Assembly (NCBI RefSeq): GCF_001696615.3
Contig: NZ_CP032279.1
Location: forward strand, 1,426,001-1,490,000
Length of the DNA stretch: 64,000 nucleotides
Direction of reading: 5' to 3'
Origin: Acinetobacter sp. WCHAc010034
Lineage (GTDB): Bacteria > Pseudomonadota > Gammaproteobacteria > Pseudomonadales > Moraxellaceae
Under the pieces are notes generated by a model that worked only from the letters and a program-made list of their open reading frames with translations, did not search any database and was not told where the DNA came from. The translations under genes and the position numbers were made by a program. Below are positions 1-8,136 of the stretch, piece by piece. The stretch's first letter is position 1; the number at the start of each line of letters is the position of its first letter.

Positions 1-21
1 GCGCCATACATGGCTCAGGGA

Positions 22-95
22 GAAGGTTGGGATGAAGGGTTTTTTTTAATAAAATCCTCTCCCTAGCCCTCTCCTTGAAAAGGAGAGGGAATTTC
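22..95. repeat. Intergenic CCCTAGCCC-type repeat with hairpin
   Basis: The AATCCTCTCCCTAGCCCTC sequence is followed by a perfect 10-bp hairpin (67-76 pairing with 80-89, loop GAA). The stretch to its left (about 22-50, GAGAAGGTTGGGATGAAGGG then T-run) resembles the same element in inverted orientation, so this may be two copies head to head. Similar AATCC..CCTAA/GCCCC sequences lie at 11192-11285 and 43601-43665. It looks like a dispersed intergenic repeat of the genome and may also act as a terminator for a gene left of the window. The rest of 96-211 shows nothing recognisable. Confidence 0.5.
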
Positions 96-211
96 CATTG
101 TGAATTAAATGCTGTTTAAAAAACAATTGTATAGCTTGTATTTTTGGTAAAAGTCTTTTATTGCAAAACTCCTTAACTGATCAGCATTAAGCTGAAGCCT
201 CAGTTTTTTGA

Positions 212-2023
212 TTAAAACTTTGATTCCTGATTGAAATACGCTTCAATGTTTTTCAGCAGTTCAGCGCAGCGCGCATGCCCCATGGCGCGGCCTTTTTCCA
301 GCCATTCCTGAGCCGCAGCCAAATTGCGCTCAACGCCCTGCCCATACAGATGCATTTGGCCTAAATGGCTGTATGCATCGGCATCGGCCTGTGCAGCCGC
401 CTGCCGGTAATATTCAAGCGCAAGCTCTAAGTCTGCTTCTACACCTAAGCCCTGCGCATGAATTTCACCCAGGCGGTTCAGGGCAGCGCCATTGCCCTGC
501 TGGGCCGCCTGCTTTAAATAGTGCAGCGCCAAGGCTGAGCTCTGATGCAGGCTGTTTTCCTGAGCGTAAAACCGGCCTAATTCCGCCTGCGCTAAAGCAT
601 GGCCGGCGTCTGCAGCTTGCTGCAGGCAGTTATGGGCTTGCGCTGGATCATGCAGTTCCGCAAAAAGCTGCCCTGCATGCAGCCGGTAGAGCATCCATAA
701 GGCCTCTTTAGAGCCAAGTTCAGACGCCTGCTGCAAATAAGCTGCGGCCTTTGTCCGGTCCGGCACAGGATAAGACGGCAGGCAGTAAAACAGGCCAATC
801 ACATAGTGCTGATCCGCACTGCTGCTGACCTCATAACGCCAGCCCTGCACAGCCGCCTGCCGGATCAGCGCCTCCGCCTTCCCGGCGTCCTGCGCCGTGC
901 CGGTACCGTGCAGATAGCACAGCCCCAGCCCCATAAGGCTGATATGGCTTGGCCTGCATTGATGCGCATGCTGATACAGCGCAAAGGCTTTCTGCGGATT
1001 GTGAGCTACCAGATATTCCTCATAATACAGGGCCGCGAGCGCGCACAGCGCCTCAGGATTCTTTTCCTGCGCGGCTTCTGACCAGTAGCGGAAAGCCAAA
1101 GTTTCATTCTTGCCGGCATGCCAGCCGTGAAAATAGGCATCGCCCAGCTGCGCCTTCGCCTGAGGGCTTTTATGCTCTTTGGCCTGAATCATTAAGTCTG
1201 ACCAGACCCGCTGGCGCTGGCCGGCGTCATATTTCCCCATCAGCACCGCCTGCCGGTAAGCCGGCAGCTGGCGCTGATCCCCCAGTGCAATACAGGCTTT
1301 CATATGCTGCAAAGCGCGCATTTCATCGGGCGGCAGAAATAAGCCGAATTGCCAGCATTCGTAAAGCTGCTGATGGGCAGGCAAATGCCCCTGCTCCGCC
1401 GCCTGAAACAGCGCATGCAGGCCGGCGCTGATCTGCTGCGCTTCCCCCGGAGCTAAGTAATGCTGCGCCAGCTGATGCTGCGAGCTGGCATGGCCATTTT
1501 CCGCATTGCGCTGCAGCAGCGCCAAATGCTGTTCAGCCAGCCCATCGCCCTGATGCGACAAGGCGTTTATGCGGTATTGCGCATCCAGATGCCCTAATGC
1601 GGCCGCGCGGCGGTGCCAGTACAGCGCTTTTTCCACATCCTGAAGCGCATCTTCATAGAATAGGCCCAGCTGATACGCCGCATCGTCGCCGCCTGAGCGG
1701 AACGCCTTTTCAAGAAAGCTGACCGCATTCTGCTGATTTTTCTCGCGCCCCAGCCCATGCAGATGCATCAGCCCCATTTGCGTATAGGCCTGCGGCAGTT
1801 CATGCTGCTTAGCCAAGCCGTCATAAATTTGATAAGCCTGCTGATAATCCGGCTGGCTGGCGCCGCTTAAGCGCGCGGCATGCTGCAGCTGCGCATCAAT
1901 ATGGTCCAGCCATAAATCATGCTGCGCCGCGCCGGACTGATCGCGCTTTACCGGATCTGGACGCTTCCACATCCAGAATGCCAGCCCAGAAATCCCCAGT
2001 ATCAATACCAGCATGAACCACAT
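212..2023 (-). CDS. Sel1-repeat (TPR-like) membrane-anchored protein
   Basis: A 603-residue protein with a hydrophobic N-terminal segment (about residues 2-18) followed by basic residues, so it is probably anchored in the inner membrane or exported. From about residue 70 to 590 it is built of Sel1-like helical repeats, recognisable by recurring AxxxLGxxYxxGxGV..D...A..Y..AA..G spacing, for example GLGVEADLELALEYYRQAA near the C-terminus. Such solenoids bind proteins and often serve in envelope stress, cell-wall or secretion pathways, but nothing here identifies the partner. It is transcribed alone, away from the left edge, with the tcdA terminator just upstream. Start choice is uncertain because a second ATG follows three codons later and no strong ribosome binding site is visible. 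Confidence 0.85.
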   Translation of the reverse strand: MWFMLVLILGISGLAFWMWKRPDPVKRDQSGAAQHDLWLDHIDAQLQHAARLSGASQPDYQQAYQIYDGLAKQHELPQAYTQMGLMHLHGLGREKNQQNAVSFLEKAFRSGGDDAAYQLGLFYEDALQDVEKALYWHRRAAALGHLDAQYRINALSHQGDGLAEQHLALLQRNAENGHASSQHQLAQHYLAPGEAQQISAGLHALFQAAEQGHLPAHQQLYECWQFGLFLPPDEMRALQHMKACIALGDQRQLPAYRQAVLMGKYDAGQRQRVWSDLMIQAKEHKSPQAKAQLGDAYFHGWHAGKNETLAFRYWSEAAQEKNPEALCALAALYYEEYLVAHNPQKAFALYQHAHQCRPSHISLMGLGLCYLHGTGTAQDAGKAEALIRQAAVQGWRYEVSSSADQHYVIGLFYCLPSYPVPDRTKAAAYLQQASELGSKEALWMLYRLHAGQLFAELHDPAQAHNCLQQAADAGHALAQAELGRFYAQENSLHQSSALALHYLKQAAQQGNGAALNRLGEIHAQGLGVEADLELALEYYRQAAAQADADAYSHLGQMHLYGQGVERNLAAAQEWLEKGRAMGHARCAELLKNIEAYFNQESKF

Positions 2024-2086
2024 AGCAACCCCATACCGTCAAATTTTTTATTTAGAATACTGCGGCTTATTCTAAGTCCTGCGCTG

Positions 2087-2113
2087 AAAAAAAGCACCGG
2101 AACCGGCGCTTTT
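2087..2113 (-). terminator. Rho-independent terminator of tcdA
   Basis: A GC-rich hairpin of the form AAAGC-A-CCGG / CCGG-C-GCTTT with one mismatch and, read on the minus strand, a run of seven T. It lies 25 bp past the tcdA stop codon. Confidence 0.8.
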
Positions 2114-2137
2114 GTTTTTCAGAAAATGCATGCTGCT

Positions 2138-2908
2138 TCAAATTTTCACGCGCTTTGCATCCAGCTTTTTCAGCGCTTCCGATACCGCAATCATAGCGAA
2201 GCTGGACGTCACCACTACCGCAGAGCCGTAGCCGCCGCAGCGCAGGCCGGCGCTGGCGCAAACCTCCGCGCTGGAAAATGGATTATCCGTTGAATACACG
2301 CAGGTGATGCCGAATTTTTCTTTGGGCTTTTTGCAGATGCCCTTGCTGCGCAGCTGCGCGCGCAGTTTCGCCAGCATCGGGTCCTGTTCAGTTTTTGATA
2401 GGTCCGCCACGCGGATTTTCAGCGGATCGAGCTTGCCGCCTGCCCCGCCGGACACAATCAGCGGAATTTTATTGAAGCGGCAATGCAGCATCAGCGCCAG
2501 CTTGGCTTTGACGTCATCAATGCAGTCTAAAATCAGGTCAGGCGCGCCGGCCAGCAGTTCCTTGAGATTTTCCGGCGTTAAATAGTCATCAATCAGATTG
2601 AGCTTAATTCTGGGGTTGATCTCGCGGCAGCGTTCCGCCATGACCTCAATTTTTTCCCGGCCCAGCGTTGCCGTCATGGCCGGCAGCTGGCGGTTGATAT
2701 TCGAGGCCGCCACCACATCCATGTCAATCAGGGTCAATTCGCCAATGCCGGTGCGGGCCAAGGCTTCCGCCGCCCAGGAGCCGACGCCGCCGATGCCGAT
2801 CACCATGACATGGCTTTGCTCATAATGCTGAAAGCTGCCCTCGCCGTAAATTTTGGCTGCGCCGGAAAAGCGGCGTTCATATTCATCATCTTGGAGCAGT
2901 TCAGTCAT
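2138..2908 (-). CDS. tcdA: tRNA threonylcarbamoyladenosine dehydratase
   Basis: A 256-residue ThiF/E1-like protein. A nucleotide-binding glycine loop (IGIGGVGSWAAEALARTG, about residues 37-54) is followed by LIDMDVVAASNINRQ, the usual E1-like acidic and Arg/Asn/Gln signature. TcdA (formerly CsdL/YgdL) uses ATP to cyclise N6-threonylcarbamoyladenosine at position 37 of ANN-decoding tRNAs to the cyclic ct6A form. Length matches the family (about 250-270). It is a single gene on the minus strand with its own terminator. The C-terminal half has Cys residues in the CVYSTDNPF and CGGYGSAVVVT segments typical of the family. MoeB and ThiF are excluded by the missing metal-binding CxxC pairs and by overall resemblance. 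Confidence 0.9.
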   Translation of the reverse strand: MTELLQDDEYERRFSGAAKIYGEGSFQHYEQSHVMVIGIGGVGSWAAEALARTGIGELTLIDMDVVAASNINRQLPAMTATLGREKIEVMAERCREINPRIKLNLIDDYLTPENLKELLAGAPDLILDCIDDVKAKLALMLHCRFNKIPLIVSGGAGGKLDPLKIRVADLSKTEQDPMLAKLRAQLRSKGICKKPKEKFGITCVYSTDNPFSSAEVCASAGLRCGGYGSAVVVTSSFAMIAVSEALKKLDAKRVKI

Positions 2909-2997
2909 TCTTCGGCTTAATCTTCAGCAGGGAGAGCGCGCTATTTTAGCAAATTCAGCGCCGAAGTGTATGCCCTGCCGGCCTCAGCGCAGGCAAT

Positions 2998-3022
2998 AAA
3001 AAAGAGGCTGTGCGCCTCTTCC
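2998..3022 (-). terminator. Rho-independent terminator of orn
   Basis: Stem AAGAGGC / GCCTCTT with a five-base loop; on the minus strand it runs into six T. It is located 15 bp after the orn stop codon. Confidence 0.8.
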
Positions 3023-3037
3023 TTATGCTGCCGGAAC

Positions 3038-3595
3038 TCAGTCTTTATTCATAATAAAGAAATACTGGCGGTAATATTTCAGCTCTGCGATTGAATCGCG
3101 GATGTCATCCATCGCCAAGTGCGAGGCGTTTTTCTTCAGGCCGCTCATGATTTCCGGGCGCCAGCGCTTCGCCAGCTCTTTCACCGAAGACACATCCAGA
3201 TTGCGGTAATGGAAATACTGCTCCATTTCCGGCATTAAGCGGTGCAGGAAGCGGCGGTCCTGGCAGATCGAGTTGCCGCACATCGGTGAAGATTTCGGGT
3301 TGACCCATTTCTTCAGGAAGTCCAGCGTCTGCTGCTCGGCGTCCTGCGCGGTCAGCTTGCTGCGGCGCACGCGCTCAATCAGGCCGGACTGGCCGTGCTG
3401 GCGGGTGTTCCATTCGTCCATGGCGTTCAGTACGCGGTCCGATTGATGCACAGCCAAAACAGGGCCTTCCGCCAGAATATTCAAGTTGTCGTCCGTCACA
3501 ATGGTCGCAACTTCAATAATCTGATCGTTATCGGTATCCAGACCTGTCATTTCAAGGTCAATCCAAATCAGGCGGGTATCCGGCGTGCTGCTCAT
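3038..3595 (-). CDS. orn: Oligoribonuclease
   Basis: A 185-residue DEDDh 3'-5' exonuclease. [21 protein letters not shown] supplies the first Asp and Glu, and [17 protein letters not shown] near residue 160 supplies the catalytic His and last Asp. Orn degrades two- to five-nucleotide RNAs (and pGpG from c-di-GMP breakdown) to mononucleotides and is essential in many Gammaproteobacteria. Length is that of the family (about 180). It is divergent from rsgA, the same orn/rsgA neighbourhood seen in E. coli and many relatives, which supports both assignments. It has its own terminator. Confidence 0.95.
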   Translation of the reverse strand: MSSTPDTRLIWIDLEMTGLDTDNDQIIEVATIVTDDNLNILAEGPVLAVHQSDRVLNAMDEWNTRQHGQSGLIERVRRSKLTAQDAEQQTLDFLKKWVNPKSSPMCGNSICQDRRFLHRLMPEMEQYFHYRNLDVSSVKELAKRWRPEIMSGLKKNASHLAMDDIRDSIAELKYYRQYFFIMNKD

Positions 3596-3719
3596 AAATG
3601 TGCAATCTTATTAGGCTGAAAAACCGCTATAGTAGCAAATTTATTGGCCGCGCGCTGTAAATAGGCCCGGCTTCATGCTATTTTTGCCATCTGGTTTCCA
3701 TGGTTTTTTTAGGATATGA

Positions 3720-4778
3720 ATGGCCCTCATCCGTAAGCGCCGCCTGACCGAACAGCAGCAGCGCCGCATTCAGCAACAGCACAAATCCCGTCAGGAAGAA
3801 ATTGATACCTCCAATGATCTTGAAGGGCTGGTCGTGCAGCATTACGGCCGCCAGCTGGAAGTTCAGGCCCTGTCCGTTCCGCATCCCCATCCGGAAAAGC
3901 CTGAGGTTTGCGCAGGCGAGCCTGAACCGTTTTGGAAGCCAGTTGAGCTGGGCAGCATCTGGCGCTGCCATACCCGCACCAATCTGGAAGCCTTAGTGAC
4001 CGGCGACCGGGTCAAATGGCAGGCCGACCCGAATACCGGCCTGGGCATTATTACCGCCATCCATCCGCGCCAGTCTTTGCTGACCCGCCCCGACCGCTAC
4101 CACAAGGTCAAGCCGGTGGCGGCCAATGTCAGCCTGATTGTAATTGTCTTCGCCTCCTTTCCTGAAGTTGCGCCAAGCCTGATTGACCGCTATCTGGTGG
4201 CCTGCGCCAATGCCGAGATTCCCGCCCTGCTGGTGCTGAACAAAATGGATCTGGTTCAGGAAAATGATCCGATTCTGACCCTTATTCAGGAATATAAAGA
4301 CCTGGGCTATGAAGTCATGCAGACCCAGTCCAGCGGCGATGTTTCCGCGCTGGCGCAGCGCCTGGCCGGCGAAACCGTGGCCTTTGTCGGCCAGTCCGGC
4401 GTGGGCAAAAGCTCGCTGATCAATACCATCGTTCCGGAAGCCGCGCAGAAAACCAATGTGATTTCTGAAAACTCGGCACTGGGCCAGCACACCACCACCT
4501 CAACCCGCTTAATTGCTTTCGGCGACAACGCCGCCCTGATTGACTCGCCCGGCATCCGCGAATTCGGCCTGTGGCATTTGAATACTGAAAGCGTGCAGCA
4601 CGGCTTTCCGGAAATTTTCAATCTGCTCGGCTGCTGCCAGTTCAGGAACTGCACGCATAAGCATGAAAAGCAGTGCGCCTTGCGCGAAGCCGCCGCTAAA
4701 GGCGAGATTTTGCCCCGGCGCCTGGAAAGCTATTTGCGCCTGATTGATGAAATTGCCGAGGCGCAGCAAAAAAATTAG
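3720..4778 (+). CDS. rsgA: Small ribosomal subunit biogenesis GTPase RsgA
   Basis: A 352-residue circularly permuted GTPase. An N-terminal basic region and OB-like domain (to about residue 130) is followed by G4 (NKMD), then G1 (GQSGVGKSSL), then G3 (DSPG), the permuted order that defines RsgA/YjeQ. The C-terminal zinc knuckle is visible as CCQFRNCTHKHEKQC. The protein binds the 30S decoding centre late in assembly and releases RbfA. The start ATG follows AGGATATGA, a reasonable ribosome binding site. It is divergent from orn. Confidence 0.95.
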   Translation: MALIRKRRLTEQQQRRIQQQHKSRQEEIDTSNDLEGLVVQHYGRQLEVQALSVPHPHPEKPEVCAGEPEPFWKPVELGSIWRCHTRTNLEALVTGDRVKWQADPNTGLGIITAIHPRQSLLTRPDRYHKVKPVAANVSLIVIVFASFPEVAPSLIDRYLVACANAEIPALLVLNKMDLVQENDPILTLIQEYKDLGYEVMQTQSSGDVSALAQRLAGETVAFVGQSGVGKSSLINTIVPEAAQKTNVISENSALGQHTTTSTRLIAFGDNAALIDSPGIREFGLWHLNTESVQHGFPEIFNLLGCCQFRNCTHKHEKQCALREAAAKGEILPRRLESYLRLIDEIAEAQQKN

Positions 4779-4810
4779 TTTTTATTCCGCCCCTGCCCTT
4801 GAAGCAGTGA

Positions 4811-4839
4811 TTTTGATCACCATATTTATCAGCTATACT
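4811..4839 (+). promoter_or_regulatory. Possible sigma70 promoter for yibN-grxC-secB
   Basis: TTTTGA (4811-4816), a 17-bp spacer and TATACT (4834-4839), 33 bp upstream of the GTG start of the rhodanese gene. The -35 match is weak; the -10 match is good. Confidence 0.45.
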
Positions 4840-4872
4840 CTTGGCAGTTTTTGAATTGTGATTAGGTGACTT

Positions 4873-5280
4873 GTGGAACGTTGGTTCGAGTTTATGGGGA
4901 ATCACCCCTTTTTATTTGGCTCACTTGCTGTATTAGTGGTGCTGTTCTTCCTTTTAGAAGGCCAGCGCAATGGCCGCAAAATTTCACCGCAGTCGCTGGG
5001 GATTCTGGTTAAAGCGAAAAACGCCATGCTGATTGACCTGCGCGATGCGAAAGATTTCCGCGAAGGCCACATCAGCGGCAGCCGCAACATTCCGTACAGC
5101 CAAATTACAAAGCATGTTGAAGAACTGAAAACTTCTGACCGCCCACTGGTCTTTGTCTGCAACTTAGGCCAAGTGGCCGGTTCAGCGCTGCAGCAGGTCG
5201 GCCATGCCGATGCCTACCGCCTGGACGGCGGCATCAGCAACTGGAAAGCGCAAGGCTTGCCACTGGTAAAAAGCAAATAA
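4873..5280 (+). CDS. yibN: Membrane-anchored rhodanese-like protein (YibN type)
   Basis: A 135-residue protein starting at GTG. One transmembrane helix (about residues 12-28) anchors a cytoplasmic rhodanese domain (about 40-133). The presumed sulfur-carrying Cys96 sits in the loop VCNLGQVAG; IDLRDAKDF and LDGGISNWK are the usual rhodanese blocks. The order yibN-grxC-secB is the same as in E. coli and many Gammaproteobacteria, which fixes the identity better than the domain alone. YibN may act in sulfur transfer, or with the membrane insertion machinery given its neighbours. Spacing to grxC is 20 bp, with an AAGGAGA ribosome binding site. Confidence 0.85.
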   Translation: MERWFEFMGNHPFLFGSLAVLVVLFFLLEGQRNGRKISPQSLGILVKAKNAMLIDLRDAKDFREGHISGSRNIPYSQITKHVEELKTSDRPLVFVCNLGQVAGSALQQVGHADAYRLDGGISNWKAQGLPLVKSK

Positions 5281-5300
5281 TACGCTAAAGGAGAAACAAC

Positions 5301-5555
5301 ATGGCTGAAGTTACGATTTATTCAACCACCGTATGCCCATACTGCATCCGCGCAAAACAGCTCCTTGAGCGCAAAGGCGTCGCCTATAAAGAAATTAATT
5401 TATCCAACGAAGCGCCTGAAGCGCGCGTTGAATTGATGCAGCGCACCAATCACCGCACCGTGCCGCAAATCTTTATCGGCGAGCAGTTTATTGGCGGCTT
5501 TGACCAGCTTTACGCTTTAGAGCGCGAAGGCAAGCTCGATGAATTACTGGCTTAA
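5301..5555 (+). CDS. grxC: Glutaredoxin 3
   Basis: An 84-residue dithiol glutaredoxin with active site CPYC (Cys12, Cys15), the cis-proline loop TVPQIFIG and the glutathione-binding GGFDQL segment. It reduces protein disulfides and mixed disulfides with glutathione in the cytoplasm. It is the second gene of the yibN-grxC-secB cluster with a strong AAGGAG ribosome binding site. Confidence 0.95.
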   Translation: MAEVTIYSTTVCPYCIRAKQLLERKGVAYKEINLSNEAPEARVELMQRTNHRTVPQIFIGEQFIGGFDQLYALEREGKLDELLA

Positions 5556-5597
5556 CCGCCGCAATAACATTACATCTTCATAATTAAGGATTTAAGA

Positions 5598-6056
5598 ATG
5601 AGTGAAGAACAACAAGCTCAACCGCAATTGGCATTAGAGCGCATTTATACTAAAGATATTTCTTTTGAAGTGCCTGGGGCGCAAGTATTTACCAAAGAAT
5701 GGCAGCCTGAGCTGAACATCAACCTTTCATCTTCGGCTGAAAAGATTGATCCAACGCATTTTGAAGTGTCTTTGAAAGTTGTGGTGCAGGCCAACAATGC
5801 CGGCGATACGGCTTTTATTGTTGATGTCACTCAGTCCGGCATTTTCCTGATTGACGGTGTTGAGGAAGAGCGCCTGCCGTACATTCTTGGCGCATACTGC
5901 CCGAACATCCTGTTCCCGTTCCTGCGCGAAGCGGTGAACGATATGGTCACTAAAGGCAGCTTCCCGCAGCTGCTGCTGACGCCAATCAACTTTGATGCTG
6001 AATTTGAAGCGAACCTTGAGCGCGCTCAAGCGGCTGCTGCCGAAGGCCAGGCTTAA
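5598..6056 (+). CDS. secB: Protein-export chaperone SecB
   Basis: A 152-residue protein with the SecB core: [16 protein letters not shown] near residues 13-28, LEVSLKV-like strand [12 protein letters not shown], and the C-terminal half with [19 protein letters not shown]. SecB forms a tetramer that keeps precursor proteins unfolded and hands them to SecA. Length matches the family (about 150). It is the last gene of its cluster, followed by a hairpin terminator. Confidence 0.95.
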   Translation: MSEEQQAQPQLALERIYTKDISFEVPGAQVFTKEWQPELNINLSSSAEKIDPTHFEVSLKVVVQANNAGDTAFIVDVTQSGIFLIDGVEEERLPYILGAYCPNILFPFLREAVNDMVTKGSFPQLLLTPINFDAEFEANLERAQAAAAEGQA

Positions 6057-6105
6057 CCGCTGCGCTTTCAGGCCATACAGAAGCCGCTTGCGGCCCGCTG
6101 ATCAG

Positions 6106-6139
6106 TTAAGGAGCTTAGCAATAAGTTCCTTAATTTTTT
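6106..6139 (+). terminator. Rho-independent terminator of secB
   Basis: Stem TTAAGGA (6106-6112) with TCCTTAA (6127-6133), followed by TTTTTT on the plus strand, 50 bp beyond the secB stop. Confidence 0.6.
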
Positions 6140-6347
6140 GGCCCCTTTCCGCCAAATGTGCGGATTTTATTTTTGTGATACTATTGCGCGCGATTGGCGG
6201 CGGCCGGATCAGCGCTGCGCCCGTGCATGCCCGCTCCCGGCTGCGCCCGAATATTGATTATGGCGCCTGTCCCAGACAAGGCCCCTTGCCCGCTTCATTC
6301 AGATTGCAGCATGGTTCACACAGCCATCAGCGCCGTTGCAGGCTGTA

Positions 6348-6385
6348 ATTTACACCGCAAACTATTTTGTGCTTATGGTGTAAAT
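6348..6385. promoter_or_regulatory. 9-bp inverted repeat upstream of dusA
   Basis: ATTTACACC (6348-6356) and GGTGTAAAT (6377-6385) are perfect inverted copies separated by 20 bp. Another TTTACAC lies about 30 bp further on. This could be an operator or a stem in the leader RNA; no T-run follows, so it is not a terminator. Confidence 0.4.
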
Positions 6386-6466
6386 CCAAACCGATTAACC
6401 CGCCTAAACACAGGTTTACACAGCTTCGCGCAGGCTGCGAAATGCAGATTAAAGGTATGATTTTTA

Positions 6467-7489
6467 ATGACCATTAGCAAAACCATTGAAACCCCTCAAT
6501 CTCCGCGGATCAGCGTTGCGCCGATGATGGATTGGACAACCAAAGACTACCGTTTTTTTGCGCGCCTGTTTAATCCGAATGTGATTCTGTATACCGAAAT
6601 GGTGACGACCGGCGCGATTTTATTCGGCGACGCCAAGCGCCATCTGGATTTCAACCAGCAGGAACAGCCGATTATATTGCAGCTGGGCGGTTCCAATCCT
6701 AAAGATTTGGCGCTGTGCAGCAAAATGGCGCAGGACTGGGGCTATGATGAAGTCAATTTAAACGTCGGCTGCCCGAGCGACCGCGTGCAGAACAATAAAA
6801 TCGGCGCCTGCCTGATGGCTGAGCCGGACTTGGTTGCGGAATGCATTGCCGAAATGCGCAATGCGGTGGATATTCCTGTAACGGTGAAGCACCGCATCGG
6901 GATTGACGACATGCAGTCTTATGAAGAAATGCTGCATTTTGTCGATACTGTCACCAAAACCGGCTGCAGCAATTTCATCGTGCATGCGCGGATTGCCCTG
7001 CTGAAAGGCCTATCGCCGAAAGAAAACCGCGATGTGCCGCCGCTGCGCTATGAAGATGTCTACCGCTTAAAGCGCGAACGCCCGGAACTGCTGATTGAAC
7101 TTAACGGCGGCGTGAAGACCTTTGCCGAAACTCAGGCGCATCTGCAGCATGTTGACGGCGTGATGATTGGCCGCGAAGCCTATCACAATCCGTATTTGCT
7201 GGCCGAGCTCGGCCAGCTCTGGCAGCTGGACATGCCGGACCGCTTTGAAATCATCGAGCAGATGCTACCGTATATTGCGCAGCGCATGGCGCAAGGCGCG
7301 CCACTGTCAATTATCACCCGGCATATTTTAGGCCTGTTTCAAAACCTGCCGGGCGCGCGCAAATGGCGCCAGGCGCTCAGCGGCGGCAATGCCAAAACTT
7401 TTGCCGATCTTGAAAGCGCGATTCAGCAGATCAAGGACGCCATGCAGCGCACTGAAGACGAAGCCCGGGAATATCAGGCTTCGCACTGA
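6467..7489 (+). CDS. dusA: tRNA-dihydrouridine(20/20a) synthase
   Basis: A 340-residue FMN-dependent TIM-barrel enzyme of the Dus family. APMMDWT at about residue 18, the catalytic-cysteine motif LNVGCPSDRVQ near residue 100, KHRIGIDD and the phosphate-binding end GVMIGREAYHNPYLL are all present. The SDRVQ variant and length point to DusA rather than DusB or DusC. The enzyme reduces uridines 20 and 20a in the D-loop of tRNA with NADPH. It stands alone, with a strong terminator downstream. Confidence 0.93.
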   Translation: MTISKTIETPQSPRISVAPMMDWTTKDYRFFARLFNPNVILYTEMVTTGAILFGDAKRHLDFNQQEQPIILQLGGSNPKDLALCSKMAQDWGYDEVNLNVGCPSDRVQNNKIGACLMAEPDLVAECIAEMRNAVDIPVTVKHRIGIDDMQSYEEMLHFVDTVTKTGCSNFIVHARIALLKGLSPKENRDVPPLRYEDVYRLKRERPELLIELNGGVKTFAETQAHLQHVDGVMIGREAYHNPYLLAELGQLWQLDMPDRFEIIEQMLPYIAQRMAQGAPLSIITRHILGLFQNLPGARKWRQALSGGNAKTFADLESAIQQIKDAMQRTEDEAREYQASH

Positions 7490-7522
7490 TGCCCCAGCCA
7501 GCAGAGCTGCGTATTGGCAGTA

Positions 7523-7553
7523 AAAAGCCAGCCAATTGCTTGGCTGGCTTTTC
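7523..7553 (+). terminator. Rho-independent terminator of dusA
   Basis: Perfect 13-bp stem AAAAGCCAGCCAA / TTGGCTGGCTTTT with a TTGC loop, 34 bp past the dusA stop. Its symmetric A/T flanks could also serve cytochrome b562 on the other strand. Confidence 0.85.
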
Positions 7554-7606
7554 TTTATGTTCCGGCTTGAGCTGCGCATTTACAGCTCAGCAGGCTGCGC
7601 ATAGCC

Positions 7607-7984
7607 TCAGTGATGATTATAAACCGCATGGCCGCGTTCTTTCACCGCAGCGATTTTTTTGCCTTCCACTTTGGCCTGATCCAGCTTTCCGGCCTGAACC
7701 AGCGCCCGGGTGCTGTCAATCTGCGCCGTCAGCTGGTCATATAAAGCGTCTGAGGTCGGCGCTTTTGGATCTTTGGTTTTCAGCTTGATTTTTTTGGCGT
7801 CTAAAGCCGCCGCCTTCATATTGTCCAGCGCTTTCAGCGCATCTTTCTGGTTCTCCGCCTTGTTGAAGGCTTTAAAGTTTTTGGCCAGGGTTTCCATATT
7901 ATGCTCAAGATTTCCTGCAAAACTCAGGCTGCTGAACGACAAAGCTGCGGAAAAGATAAAGGTGGCTAAAGTTTTTTTGATCAT
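7607..7984 (-). CDS. cybC: Periplasmic cytochrome b562
   Basis: A 125-residue protein with a Sec signal peptide (about residues 1-23, ending SFA) and a mature four-helix bundle of about 102 residues. The mature protein begins GNLEHNMETL, which places Met at mature position 7, the axial ligand in E. coli cytochrome b562; the second ligand is probably His in ERGHAVYNHH at the C-terminus. There is no CxxCH motif, so haem would be bound non-covalently. The segment DALKALDNMKAAALDAKK also matches the family. Physiological role in electron transfer is not known. Monocistronic. Confidence 0.88.
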   Translation of the reverse strand: MIKKTLATFIFSAALSFSSLSFAGNLEHNMETLAKNFKAFNKAENQKDALKALDNMKAAALDAKKIKLKTKDPKAPTSDALYDQLTAQIDSTRALVQAGKLDQAKVEGKKIAAVKERGHAVYNHH

Positions 7985-8086
7985 GCTGCTGTCCTTTTAA
8001 AGATCCATTTAAAAACTGTGGCTATTGCTGCGGTTTAATTGCGCTGAAATTTTAATTTTACGCATTAAACATAGTGTAAATCCTAT

Positions 8087-8114
8087 AAAAAATGCAACGG
8101 ATCCGCTGCATTTT
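8087..8114 (-). terminator. Rho-independent terminator of coaBC
   Basis: Stem AAAATGCA-CGGATCCG-TGCATTTT followed on the minus strand by a six-T run, 23 bp beyond the coaBC stop. Confidence 0.8.
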
Positions 8115-8136
8115 AATGACCGGGGAACAGATTTTT

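Larger units (their letters stand above)
6057..6466. other. 410-bp intergenic region between secB and dusA
   Basis: Contains the secB terminator (6106-6139) and, near its right end, an inverted repeat ATTTACACC / GGTGTAAAT (6348-6385) with a further TTTACAC at about 6414. Open frames across it overlap secB or carry no recognisable protein, and I do not call a gene. A dusA promoter must lie in the right part but I cannot place it with confidence. Confidence 0.6.

Noticed and set aside
5992..6460. Two plus-strand frames in the secB-dusA gap
   Set aside because: One begins inside secB in another frame, both are Arg/Pro-rich, cross the secB terminator or the inverted repeat and show no family.
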